Shown one piece after another: positions 1 through 13,200 of a stretch of DNA of 64,000 nt. The translations under genes and the position numbers were made by a program. Numbering within the stretch: the first letter of the stretch is position 1; the number at the start of each line of letters is the position of its first letter. The notes under the pieces were generated by a model that saw nothing but the letters and a program-made list of their open reading frames with translations, was not told where the DNA came from and searched no databases. The DNA lies in assembly GCA_964017235.1 (NCBI GenBank), contig OZ024936.1, forward strand, positions 46,365,028 through 46,429,027, given 5' to 3'. This stretch comes from Sabellastarte sp. h YS-2021. Its lineage: Eukaryota; Annelida; Polychaeta; Sabellida; Sabellidae.

Positions 1-690
1 TTATACGAAATTCTCTAAATGCAATAGTTTTTAAGTTACAAGTGATTTTACTCATGATGGAAGTTACTGAAAAGCCCAAAAGTAGCTATTACTCACTTAG
101 CTATTGAGACAGACACCCAACTTACTCACCATATTGTAGCTATGAAAAAAGTAGCTGAATAACATATTTTAACAAAATGCTCTAAATGCAACACTTTTCA
201 AGTTATAAGTGATTTACTCAACAATGATAACCTAAAAGTAGCTATTACTCAGCTATGCCATGAGCTACAGGTCTGAAATTTTACTATGTTATAGCTGACC
301 CAAAAGTAGCTGAATAACATATTTATACGAAATTCTCTAAATGCAATAGTTTTCAAATTATAAGCGATTTACTCAACAGTGATAACCTAAAAGTAGCTAT
401 TACTCAGCTATGCCATGAGCTACAGGTCTGAAATTTCACTATGTTATAGCTGGCCCAAAAGTAGCTGAATAACATATTTATACGAAATTCTCTAAATGCA
501 ACAGTTTTTAAGTTACAAGTGATTTTACTCATAATGGAAGTTACTGAAAAGCCCAAAAGTAGCTATTACTCACTTAGCTATTGAGACAGACACCCAACTT
601 ACTCACCATATTGTAGCTATGAAAAAAGTAGCTGAACAACATATTTTAACAAAATGCTGTAAATGCAACACTTTTGAAGTTATAAGTGAT
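1..690. repeat. Satellite with two monomer types (167 and 155 bp)
   Basis: Tandem satellite seen directly. Equivalent monomer starts fall at 1, 168, 323, 478 and 645, giving the order A(167)-B(155)-B(155)-A(167)-B(partial). The A units at 1 and 478 are nearly identical, as are the B units at 168 and 323, so the higher-order period is 477 bp. AAAGTAGCT recurs in every monomer. The array continues past the left edge and decays near 690. It lies 3' of the last NNT exon visible here, so it is probably inside an NNT intron. Confidence 0.85.
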
Positions 691-1252
691 TTAGTGCATG
701 ATTTCATGAATTTTAATGCATTAAAAATTATTAAAAAAATTTATTTAAAAAAAAGTAAGACAGATCCAGGTCTCATACTCACACAAGAGAATCTACCTCT
801 GGCCTAGTACATATATGCAAGATATGAGAGAAATCCCTGCAATAGTTACGGAGAAAATTGTGATAAAAAGTTGAAATTTTCACACTTTTGGTGGGGGTAC
901 CCCCCTTGTAATGTCTCTAGCAAACAGACGAACAGATTTGCATGCCTTGAACAATTTTTCATCCTCGATAGATAAGGTATCTTTTAAAAAAAACAGCATG
1001 TCTCTAGGCCTTGTAGTTTTGGAGAAGAAGTTGTTCACACGGACGTGGATGCCCACGCCGCAGAGTGATGACATAAAAATGAAGTATTTTCTGTAAGAAA
1101 TTAAGATCTTGTCAGATATCTGTGGGGAACCCCAGTCTCTTTGACTTATGGCCTATCCTATTTCACATTTGTGACTTTTATGACTATATTAAGCCTCTCA
1201 TGTAAAATGGACACAAATTCCTTTATTTGAACTCGGGCAATATTTCATTTAC

Positions 1253-4200
1253 CCCATAGTATTCTCTTGGTTCTTTACCTGGTCTTTTGAACATGTCCAA
1301 CATTCTCTGGGTGACCAGGAAACCACCTCCAATATTGATGGAGGAGATGAATGCTGCAATGGCTGCCAGATACTGTACTGTGTTCTATAATGAGAAACAT
1401 CTGTATGTATATAGCTGTGACAGGATTCCACATTATCAAAAAAAATGGGCTGTGTATGTTGACAAACTGTATGTAAACTAATGAACTGGGAATTCAAAAA
1501 GCTATTAAAAATTGTGTATTTCCACAAATAAGACAGGTAAAACCTAATTACGACTCAAATTTGCTAAACTATCTAAACCTGCTCTTTACACAATTTTCCT
1601 TATTTTCACAAATATTTGTTTTGCATTTTTGACAAATTAGTAACCATATTTACACAATTTTCCTTATTTTCACAAATATTTGTTTTGCATTTTTGACAAA
1701 TTAGTAACCATATCTACATCTTCCAGTTGCTTACAACTACAATGGATTTGGATTGGATATTGCACAATGGATGTCCAGCACCATTCTTTTTCACCCTTAG
1801 GAATGATTTTGAATGTATTTAAATTAGGAAATAATAATTACTTTGAAATATAAAGTATTAAGTTAAACTGTAACATTCATGCATATAGAGAAATGGTATT
1901 CTGCAAGGTATTTTGTAATTACAATGCACATATACAAAGCACAGAATAAATTTACACCAATTTTAATTTTGTCACACAGACTGCCCCTGTGTTCTTCACA
2001 TCGCTAACATTTACAAATGTAAAGAAAGGAATGAATTTTGCAAATTTAATAAGTAAAGTTAATACCCTATCCAATGGACAATTGCTTTACCGGTCGGCGC
2101 GACCGGTCCCGCCAAACGCCAGAAAAAGACGTCCTGTATATATTACCGGCAGGACCGGTCACAGAGTGTGCATTCGCCAGGTGGCGCATCATACTTCATT
2201 TCCTGTTTACCTATTGACGTCATAGCATCTTTTTCGTGTCTAATCCTAGTAAGACCCCTAGTAGGCTGATAGCGGGGCCGGTTGGGTGGGCCTTGCCTGT
2301 CCATTGGATAGGGTATTAGAGTAAGAAATCTAAAATTCGCCACCTCTAAAACCTTAGTTAATTTTATGAAGAAAATGATGTTTTTATCTAAAATTGGTAT
2401 TTTTCAGTTCAAAAAGCCTTAATTTACTATACAGTCAACAAATCTCACCACAATTCATTTATTTTATTAGTATTTTCACATGTGGCGAATTTCAGATATG
2501 TGGCGAATTTTAGATTTCTTACTCTAACTTATAAAAATTTAATTTACTTATTAAATTTGCAATTTTATTGCGTTAATACATCCTATCCAATGGACAATTG
2601 CTGAATAACTACCGCTTGGCAGGCGGGTAAGCAGCTAGGGACTTCTGTGAACTCAACAAAACAAAATAGTACAGGCCCATTTGACCTAGGGTCAGAGAAC
2701 CCTGACAGGTCAAGGTCGGCCACCAACTCACCAGTTAACCGGGAGTCTACCGACGTTGCCCCCCCCCCCCCTTTTCTTCCCTTCCAGAGTCGGTTGAGAA
2801 GGGAAGATAGAGAGAGAGAGGGGCTGAGTTCAGTCCCAGAAGAAATAAACTTCCCAAGGGAAGCAAGTCACAGTTTTGTTTTTTTTTTTGTTTTTTTTTT
2901 TAAACATATGTACATTCAACATATTTACACTATGTACATAACTAACATATTTACAATATGTACATATTTACATATATACAACATCCCCTCAATTCTGGGC
3001 CTGGTGGTGCACCTGCTGGGCAGCCACCACAGGTCCCAGGTGGAAAAGCTCTGAGTCAGCCCAGGCAACATCCTTCAAATAGAATTGGGTGAAGGTGTTG
3101 TGAGATTTCCAGTGGCAGGCTGACAAGATCTGATCTAAGGAAATCCCTGATTGGAAAGCCTTTGAGGCAGCAAAGGCCCTAACATCATGGGCTTTAACCT
3201 GATGTAAGGTGAGGGCCTCCTGGTCAGAGAGCTCATAGCACAGAACCACCGTCTGTTTGATCCATGAGGAGATGGTGGCAGGTGAGATGTCTTTGTCAAA
3301 CCCCTTCTTGAAGGAGACAAAGACTAACTCCTTATTCTGCCTGAGGTCTGCAGTCCTGTCCAAGTAGTAGCGCAGGGCTCTAACTAGACATAGGGACCTG
3401 TCACCTTTGAGTGACCTATCCAGAGATGGTGCCAGGGCTGGGATGACCACTGGCGCCACACTATCTGGACCTTCCTTAGCCAGCTGGTTCTTGGATAAGA
3501 AGCTGGGTGAGGGGTATAAAGACACCTTAGACCAGTCTGACTGGTGTCTGATGTTCTTATGTAACCAAGCATGGATCTCACTCCTGCGTTTACCTGAACC
3601 CAAAGCCAGAAAGAAAACAGTCTTGAAAGTTAAATGTTTCAAGGAGGCTTCTTTCAGGGGTTCAAAAGGAGCCTTTGTGAGCTGATGTAAGACCAGTGAA
3701 AGGTTCCAGGAGGGGATGCCCCTCCTGCCCTTAGGTCTGTCTCTATGGAAACTATCCAGGAGACGAGTGAGATTCTCATCTTTGCTGACATTAATGGTGG
3801 AATTGCCCAGTTTGTCAGCAATGGCGGATCTGTAGCCATCAATAGTGCCTGGTTGTAACTTCTTCTCCTGAAACAAGTACAGGAGGAAGTCAGCAATTGC
3901 TTTCAGAGGTGGTGCCCTGAAGTCCACCTGATTACTGAGGCACCACTTTGTAAAAATGGTCCACTTTGCCTCATAGACAGATCTGGTTGATCTTCTTTGA
4001 GGAGCCTCAATTCGTGCTCCCACTGCCTCAGAGAAGCCTTGCTCCTCGATTGCTGAGGCTCTAGGAGCCAGGCATGTAGGTTCAGATTCGACAGGTTCCT
4101 GTGAAGGACCTGGTTGAATGGCTGAGACACTAGGTTGGGTATGCTGGGCAGACACAGTGTGATCTCGCTTGACATTGCTACCAGGTCCCAAAACCAGGGC

Positions 4201-7200
4201 ATGTTGGGCCACCCTGGGGCAATCAGAATTATTCTGTTGCAGGGGTAGTCCTGGAGCTTCTCCACCACTTTGCCCAAGATGGCTGCCGGTGGGAAGGCGT
4301 ATGGGTCCAGGTCCTCCCAGGAGAGGCTGAGTGCATCCACTGCCCAAGCCTGGGGGTCTGGAACAGGTGACACAAACTGTGGCAGTTTGTTGTTGAACCT
4401 GGTGGCAAACAGGTCCACTTGTGGCTGGTGCCACCTCGAGCATACAGCTTGGAACACTGCTGGATGAAGTGACCACTCTGTTTGAATGGTCTGGGCAAGT
4501 CTGGATAGCTTGTCTGCTATCACGTTCAGCCAGCCGGGGATGTGACGTGCCCTGAGGGTTACCTGCTGTCTGGTGCACCAGGACAGGATTCTCCACAGTA
4601 GGGCACACAGTGACCCCGACTTCATCCCCCCCTCTTTGTTGATATAGGCAACCACTGTTGTGTTGTCTGTTGCTATCAACACTGTCTTGTTGCAGACCAG
4701 GGTTCGAAACTCCTTTAGAGCTAGAAATACTGCTTTCAGCTCCAAGTGGTTTATGTGTAACTTGCTCTCTGGTAGGGACCACTGTCCCCTTGCAGTGTGC
4801 TCGTCTAAGTGAGCGCCCCAACCTTCTTTTGATGCATCTGTAAATATTTGCAGAGCATGTTTTAGAGGGTGTAATGGTTGATCTCTTAGCACATTGCTTT
4901 CCTCCAGCCACCACCTTAGATGGGGGTGGAGGGACTTGGGGACCGGGATCACCTTTTCCAGTGATTCTGGGACCCTCCAGTTGTTTTTCAAGTGCCACTG
5001 TATGGGTCTCATGTGTAGTCGCCCTAAGTGGACTTGTTTTTCTGTTGCTGTGAGAAGGCCTATGAGGGACATGAATTTTCGGACCGGGCATACCGGATCC
5101 GACAGTATTGATCTGATCTTGTCTGTCAAGGTCTGCCAACGTTCCTCTGTTGGTCTGACCCTGCCCTCCTTCAGGTCGAACTGGTAACCTACGAAGTTGA
5201 AGACCTGCTGTGGGACCAGTTCTGATTTTTCCCTGTTCACCAGCCACCCTAGCTCCTGGCACAGTGTGACTAGGGTTTGAGTATGCTGGAGACAGGTGTC
5301 GTGGGTAGAGGCTCTCACCAGCCAGTCGTCTAGGTACTGGTGGATCCTTATACCCTTTTGAAGTGCCATGAGTTTGACTTCTTTGGCCACCACTGTGAAC
5401 TCCATGGGGGCTGTGGAAAGGCCAAAGGGAAGGGTTTTGAACTGGTAGGACCGACCCTGGAGGTGAAAACGCATGTACTTCCTGGACTGACTGTGAATAG
5501 GTATATGGAAGTATGCATCTTTGAAATCTATGGATGTGACCCACTCCCCTACTTGGAGGGAGGTTCTTATGGTCTCTGGGGTCTCCATCTTGAACGACCC
5601 TGTGTTTAAAAAGGTGTTCAAGGTGCTCAGGTCTAGGATGGGTCTCCACCGGTTGTTGGGTTTGGGTACCCAAAATAGCCGGTTGTAAAACCCCAGTGAA
5701 TTTGGATTGTCCACCGGTTCGACTGCATTTTTGTTTATCAGCTGATACAGTGCCTCTAAAAGGAAGGACTGTTTGGTTGGATTGTGGTAGTTGCTTATTA
5801 CAGTCGGTGACCTTGTCAAGTGGGGTCTGAACCAGAACGGGAGCGTGTAGCCCTCCCTCAGTATGTTTACCACTTTTGGACTTGAACCCAGGGTTTCCCA
5901 TTTCTCCCAACACTGGTTTAACCTCGCCCCTACAGGAGGATATAAAACAGCATGTTGAGCATTGGTGACAAGATTTACAGAAGGTAAGTGACCTACACAA
6001 AAAACATTTTTCACATATTTTATTTCTGTGTACAATTGACAAGTATTGGGATTTACACCTTTCCTTTGTGGCAACCCGGTGACAATATGAGCATTTGCAA
6101 CATGAGAGTCTACATTTAAAGTCACTTTGCTCTTCTTCTGATCTGTCACTGGTGGTGGGTTCAAACCCTCCATCTTGTCGGATATAATTACAGGGTCCTT
6201 CAATCCGACCACATTTGAAACACAACAATTGTCATTTATGCTTCTTAAACCCTTTGGCCGGCTTCTGGTTGAAGTTTGAGGCTTTACCTCCACCCTTCTG
6301 GCCAGTTTGCCGGTCTCTGATCTGTTTCCAAGCCGGTGTAGTGGGTTTCCGGTCCGGCTGGTGTGAAGGTCTATTACTGGAGGGAACGTATGGATGAAAA
6401 CGTCCGGGTTTCCTCTGTGTGTTACCCATTGAACGCCTCTCCTCACTACGGGAAATCTCATCTTCTGCCTTGACCAGTAAGCTGTCTGGGAACAATGAGA
6501 GTAAGTGGACTGGAGATGTACGTAAGGCAGTTAAGGTGTCAGGTTTAACTCCACCACGTATAAACTCCAGATAGCTATCCCGACGTGCCAGAGTGAGGTT
6601 GGCCATGCTGATGAAAACTCCCTCTGAGAGATCCTGCAGGGTGCGCTGCATAGCTTGGGAAATTGACCTGTTAAAGGTCACCAAATATTCAAGCTCTTCA
6701 ACAGCCTGCTGCGTTCTTTCAGCACTCTTGCCCTTTGATGAATCTGACCGGAGAGACTTCAGCTGGGTAACCATTGAATCCTGCACTTTAGTAAGGCATC
6801 TAGATAAACCAGCAGCGTGATTACACATCACGGATTGTTCCCTGAACGCCTTCTCCCACCTTCTAAGGGTATCCTGGCTGAACGTACGGGAAGCTGGAGC
6901 AGAAGGTAAACTTCGTCTTGCGACCCTAGAGAACATACTGTTCAGCTTTGCCGTTTCCGGAGACCAGTGTGATACAGCCTGGGTAGACGCGTCTCCCTTC
7001 TTAATGCCTGGCATAGATTCATACCACCTTGAAAAACGTGGAGTCTTTACAAACTGGTCCCGTAGCAGTCCACTGGTTTCAGAATTTCTAGAAGGATAAC
7101 CTTCAGCAATAGTTACATTCAGTTTCTCCAGTTTTTTGCAGAGCCATTCATCAACCGGCAATTTAACTGACACTTTACCGGTAGTCTTCACTCTGGAACC

Positions 7201-10200
7201 GGCAAAGGGGTTATCATCCATAGAGGCAGCTGAGTTGTCATAATCCGGGATGTGGTGCCAGTTCATGAAACTTCTCACCCCTCTAATAGTTTCCCTGTAA
7301 TTGGCATCTTCAGAGAGGTCCTGATCTGTAGCAGTGTTCGGTAAATCACCCTGGCAGTGAACACTAGCCGGGGATGCCGGTTCCCCATCCAACTCAGCCT
7401 CACTATCAGATTCCCTAGCAACCTCAGAGTTCTGGCCAATGGGAGGCGACTGGTTATGCAGCGTAGTTTCAACACCGGCAGGTAGAACCTCAGGACCCAC
7501 ACCAGGAGCCTGTGTAGGCTGGGTGGCCGTCCCTGCACCGGGAACCAGTAAAGGTTGGGTGGCTAACACTGCAGAGGTACCGGGGCCCTGAAAAGGGTGG
7601 GTAGCACTCTCAACTCCATCTCTCCCAGCCTCAGTACCGGGAACCCCCAGCGGAGGTTGGGTAGCCGTCAACTGCGTAGCAACGTCACCAGTGCCCTCAG
7701 AAGACATAACACTAGTAGAAGCACCCGGATCAAAGAAAGGGTGTTCTCTGGGCACCACCGAGGTAGAGGTCACCGGTCTCACCAGAACAGCAAAGGATTC
7801 GTTAATCAGCATAGCTTCGAGACGTGAAAATCTCTCACTCCACTTGTCATCAAGGGACTTGAGGTCGTCTGAAGTAGGTTTGCTGCTATGCTTCCGTTTA
7901 CTCGACCTTGGTGAGCCATCAGAACGCTTCTTCTTCTTTGGAGTAGAATCAACAGAGGGAGACTTGTCACAGCTAACCCGTCCCAACAGAGTAACGTCTG
8001 AAGGGTCCACTAGAGTGGGGGTCGTGCTTGCATTACCTTCAATCTTCTTCTGCTCAGAGCGTTCCTTCCTTTCCTTGTAGGTCGGAGTTGCTAACTGGTG
8101 GATCTGCGCAGGCGTAAACGACTTACAGATCTGGCAATCCAACTTCTTCACACAGGGGTCGTCTCCCACCCCCTTGTAACGACAACGTGCGCATTTCTTG
8201 TGGCTGTCGAAAAGGGCCATAACGTGCCCGCAAGAACCTCGTTTCTGTCCAGGAGACGACATAATGATCAGTAAGGTAGTAGAATTACTCCGTACTAATA
8301 AAAAACACGAAACTGGGAAGAGTTCGTTGTAAAACTTCAAAAACGTATCTCTGAAGAAATTCTTCTGCACACTCTTTCGCGCCAAACGAAAAAGATGCTA
8401 TGACGTCAATAGGTAAACAGGAAATGAAGTACGATGCGCCACCTGGCGAATGCACACTCTGTGACCGGTCCTGCCGGTAATATATACAGGACGTCTTTTT
8501 CTGGCGTTTGGCGGGACCGGTCGCGCCGACCGGTAAAGCAAATTGTCCATTGGATAGGATGTATTAACGCAATAAAATGAACACATTTAATTAATGCCAC
8601 ATTGGTTTGTCGACACTACAGTTTGCATTACAATGGCACCTTCAGAGATAAGACTATCAATCACCTGGAATCAGGGAGAGAGTTCAAATAGTTTCATCAT
8701 GCAGTGCCATAAAACTCACCAGTAGATAGTGAACTCAACTGAGATTTTTAGAACTCAACATTTGGCGTAGGAGAGACAATTTCACAGGACACTAATTTGA
8801 GATATTTTAGCCAGCAGAATTGCAAATCTTTATTAACCTCTGAATTATAAACTGACAGCTGGTGAAAAATAATTCTAGTATATTTAAAACTCGTAAAAAA
8901 ATTAGCCAAAATTTCTACTTATACACTGTAAATCCTAGACTTATTATAAAGTTTCATCTCTAGTCAATAATTTAAACATTAAATTTAGGCTTTTTGTGAG
9001 AGCTGAATTGCCAAAAGACAGGGGACTCTGGGGCCATATTCACAAAAGGGTTTAGCAAAAGTTCATCAAAAAATAGCTGAAGTTAAACCAAAATTTGGAT
9101 TAGGATAAGATCCGTATTCACAGAGGCTAAGCTAACTTTGGATTTACTTTTGGATTAACTTTAATCCACCCAAGAAAATGGATTAAATTTTAGATTAAAT
9201 ATAGCTTAATCTGCTAAACTTAATCCAAATAATAGCATCAGAGATGCCTGTACCCCACAGCCTTGGGAAATAGTTTTCAAACCATGATATATAAGTAGTG
9301 AAACAGTACAAAGGTCTGGATACTTTCTGCAGCAAGGTCAAAGGTTGACGCTGCACAACTACACCCCCTACACACCTACACCTCCTAACCAATGTCCCTA
9401 CCAAGTAACAACTTGCTACACCTTACAGTTTCTGAGATACAGCGCAAACAAAATTTTTCCCGCCACCCGCCCATCCGGACACCATGGTTGAAAACAATAC
9501 CCCTGAAGGGCTGTCGGGTAAAAATTAGCTTAACTTTGTGAATGCCAATTTAATTCAAAGATTGGCTAAGGCATTTTTATGTGAAATTTAAGCTACTTTT
9601 TTCGCTTAAGTTAATCCGCTTGGTGAATATGGACCCTGAATGTTATACTTCTGGTTTGAAGAAACTACTGATTGCTATTTTTTCAAGTTATATTCAGCTA
9701 GTTCAAACTTATATCAGATCCGACTTTTATAACCATACATGTGGAAGATCTAGAAGCAGTACAAAGCGGCTAGTGTTGCTTACAGTTGGGTAGTATCCAC
9801 CTCCCATGAGAACCAGACCTCCCACTGCTGTGATTCCTGAGATTGCATTGGTGACTGACATGAGTGGAGAGTGTAGTGCAGGGGTCACTCCCCATACTGT
9901 GTGGTATCCTACAACCAGCAAATAAACAAAGAGGTCACTCTACATACTGTATTGTACCCAAATATAAACAGGTTGTGGTAAAAGGGGGTCACTCCATATG
10001 CTGTGTGGCTTGATAATGTAAGCATATTAATAGCATGGAAATGTGGAACATTTCCCATACATCCAACAATGAAGGTGTCAATCCCAACATAATTGCACAT
10101 TAATAAGAGCCAGGATTAACAAGGAATACATCTATTTCAATCAAACATACATTCACATATTTAGAAACTTAGAGACACTCGGTAATTCTGTCATAAATTC

Positions 10201-13200
10201 AATTGTAATTCTTCCACAACATTCTGCTCAAATATTTTATCTTAAGAACAAATCTGCAATTTCTGTATTCTGACAAATTAGTCAAGAATTTGAAAAACTT
10301 ACCGACAATCCCAGACAGACCAAAAGTGGTGACCATATTTGCAAAGGCAGCATTGGGGGAAACCACACTGAGACCTGAAATAACAAGAATGTATATGTTA
10401 TGTACAAGTTGAGATTTTGTACAAGTTGCAACTTGTACAAAGAGCCTGTACAAGTTGCAACTTGTACAAGCAGGTTGTACAAGTTGCAACTCGTACAAGA
10501 TTGGCTGTACAATTTGTAACTTGTACAGAACTTCATCATCAAATAATCCCAACTTGTACAATATTGTTGTACAAGTTGGACTTAAAAAAAGAAATTTTGT
10601 TAAATTAATAATTTTGTTGAAAATATTTCTTATTTGATGTGTGTAAATATCCAAATTAATGTTAGTGTATCATGTATATATTTTTTCCATAAAAGCTTAA
10701 CAGTGAATTTACAGAAAAACTATAATAACACTTGAAATAAAAAAATAAGTTATTGATATATATAATAATTCAGCTTTATACAGAGTATACAGAGAACTCG
10801 TCAAGTAAAAACCTGTATAAATCAAATCATAAATGTAAAGGCTGACAGTGTGTTTTTGAATGGTGTAATTTCCATGTAAACAGAAATTAAAATATCTAGA
10901 ATTACATCCTATAAATACTGGGAGGTTGTACCTTCAGTGTTGAATGTAAGTTAAATATTCAAATGAGGACTGAATGCCAAAAATACCCAAATACCGTGTA
11001 AAAGAAATAAAAAGTTGATACTTTTTATAGTATATTTAGATCTAATCAAAGATACCCTTGTAGCAGTGGAATAAAATGCAAATGTCAAAGATGAAAAAGA
11101 GTCATTCATCGAAAGTTGATACGAGATATAATTATTACTATATAGACGGTTGTATAATTTTTTTTCTTTTTTCTAATTTTTGTTGTAAACTTGTAATGTA
11201 ATATTGAACTTTTCAGTGAAATAAACATATAACATACAAAAAAAAAAAAGAATACCTGTTTACATGAATCATTCCTTGAGACTCATTTGCACAGAAGTGA
11301 GTTTCTGTATTGTAAACCAAATAACTGCTAACTTTATTGCTTCAGTTAGAGTACCACATGTCTACAACCATTTACCATTCATGAAAAACAAGCAAGCAGC
11401 CTGGTTTCAACTTCACCTAATATAGATCCCATTTTAACTATGTACGTAAATAAGTACTCAAGAGAGCTTATAAAGTAGCAAGTAATATAAATATGGCCTT
11501 TAAAAAATGACTACTATCACACTACCTAGTATGGATGCCAATCCAGCTGTGTACATAAAGGAATCCTTGAGAGAGTTGGCAAAATAATTTGGTTCTGGTG
11601 GTGGGGCTATTTCTGCAGGCTTTGCAGCAGGGGCCGGTGGGGGTACGTCTGGTTTGGGTGGTGGCCACATCATCTCTCCCTCGTGTAAAATGATAGATCC
11701 ACGTATCACCTCATCATTAAAATCAAGATTATAGTGGTCCTTCTCACCTGTTGAATATAAGAAAAATCTGTAAACATTAATGATCAAGCAATTTCAAAGA
11801 TTCACGTCAGACTCAATACATCTTCTTCAAAAGACTTCTCCTTAAAAAAGACGAGTCTGTGAACAAAGTTGGGGTTTTAAGTGCCATTCAACAGCCAGGG
11901 TCATATTCGGACTGACCTTTAGTATTGTCACTTGTGGGAGTCCAACCTACACAGAGGTGACAGCCTGTATTAGATGGTAAACTTGCTCACCACTAGGCTA
12001 ATGAAGACCTCTAGGTGAGTCTGTGAAACACCTTAAAGAATGCACCCTGTTGAAATGAATTACAGTATACTGGAGCCATGGGGCAATTGGGCGTGTGGTC
12101 GATCGTTGTTGACAGTGTAGCATTGTGGTGGGTCATTGACAATTTTAAATAACTCAACTTAAATCTTACCTTTCTATAAACAACTAAATATCCAGGTGCT
12201 TTCAACTGACTTCATGCAATTTCAATTCACCCAGTTGATAGACTTTTCACACCTTTACATTTTCGGCTAAATTGTAGTGTTGTGGTTGAATGCAAATTTT
12301 AGAACTGGTTACCAAGAACAAAACTTCAATAACCAGGTTGGGTTTGATTTAGTAAATGCCATAAGTTTTCAAATGCATACATGAGCTAGAACTTGCATAT
12401 AAATATAAACCGTGATGTGCTTTTTTAGACTTTTGAAAATATAATGTCTGATATACTGATTGAGTATAACAAGATACTGTGAAATAATTTTTGTCATTGA
12501 ATATTTGGGAAAACTTACGTTAAAATACGGAAAATGTGAGGAAACCAGTTTGATTACAAGAAAATAGAAAGTAGCAGCATCAATGTCTTTTGGTCGGCAA
12601 GCAGGTTTCCAGTTTACTGTCTTCTACAATACTATATTTGGCATAGATACAGTAGAACCTCAATTATCCAAACCTGCTGGGCGACACACAATCAGGTCGG
12701 ATAAGAAGGGGGTTCAGATAGATGAAATGGAATCACATATGGCCGAAAACTTGGGTAGTGTAGGCGATAATCCGTGAATTTTAAGTTTTAGCAGAAAAAT
12801 GGGGATGAGGCATTATATCATATATAATTTGATAACTAACCAGTTTTACAGTGTTTTCATTGCTCCCTGGTCGTTTTAAGGCATTAAATACACTTTAAAA
12901 TCCCTTTATTCAAAATGTATTGCACGAATTTGAGTTGGGTGTGTTTGGTTGGTACATGCATCAAAGACGCTTTATTGTCGATAAACGTTGTCATACATTT
13001 TGTCAATTGTAATCTCCAGGAGCTCATTAATTGAAAAAAACCCCAACCAAACACGCCTTCAGTGATTGGGTATATTCAGTTGGCAATGCATTGTTGACGT
13101 TTTTTTCTTTAATACACGTCGTCATTCTGTTAATCGACCTACTCCGGGAAATTATAAACTGCAAACCCAATCGAACACACATTCAGTAATTGGCGATTTA

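Larger units (their letters stand above)
2562..8578 (-). mobile_element. DIRS-like tyrosine-recombinase retrotransposon (near complete)
   Basis: About 6.0 kb, coding on the minus strand inside NNT intron 11 and in NNT's orientation. Both ends carry a ~41-bp inverted repeat (2562-2602 and 8537-8578) containing ATCCTATCCAATGGAC; they differ by one T. Content in transcription order: gag-like ORF, RT/RNase H, tyrosine recombinase. There are no LTRs and no DDE integrase, as expected for DIRS-type elements. The 5' terminal region (8390-8560) is not copied in full at the 3' end; only the outer ~41 bp are shared. The 3' non-coding part (2603-2988) has poly-C, poly-T and TATGTACATA-rich stretches. All three frames are open over long distances, so the element may be recent or active. 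A decayed relative is at 41205-45545. Confidence 0.85.

Noticed and set aside
880..1096. Overlapping 61-64-codon open frames on both strands
   Set aside because: No recognisable domain, no splice logic with NNT, and the expected next NNT exon sequence is absent, so I do not call a gene.
1279..1384. Shorter version of the last visible NNT exon, using the GTAAAG donor at 1278
   Set aside because: Kept only as an alternative: the extra 26 bases to 1253 continue a segment that fits the family (PREYY-like) and end at another usable donor. Transcript data would decide.
2647..3054. 135-codon plus-strand open frame
   Set aside because: It runs antisense through the 3' non-coding part of the DIRS-like element and is driven by poly-C and poly-T tracts.
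10199..10654. Open frames with repeated Cys-Asn-Leu-Tyr-like peptides on both strands
   Set aside because: They are produced by the TTGTACAAGTTG palindromes, which read similarly in both directions. The only real coding segment is the NNT exon at 10303-10374.
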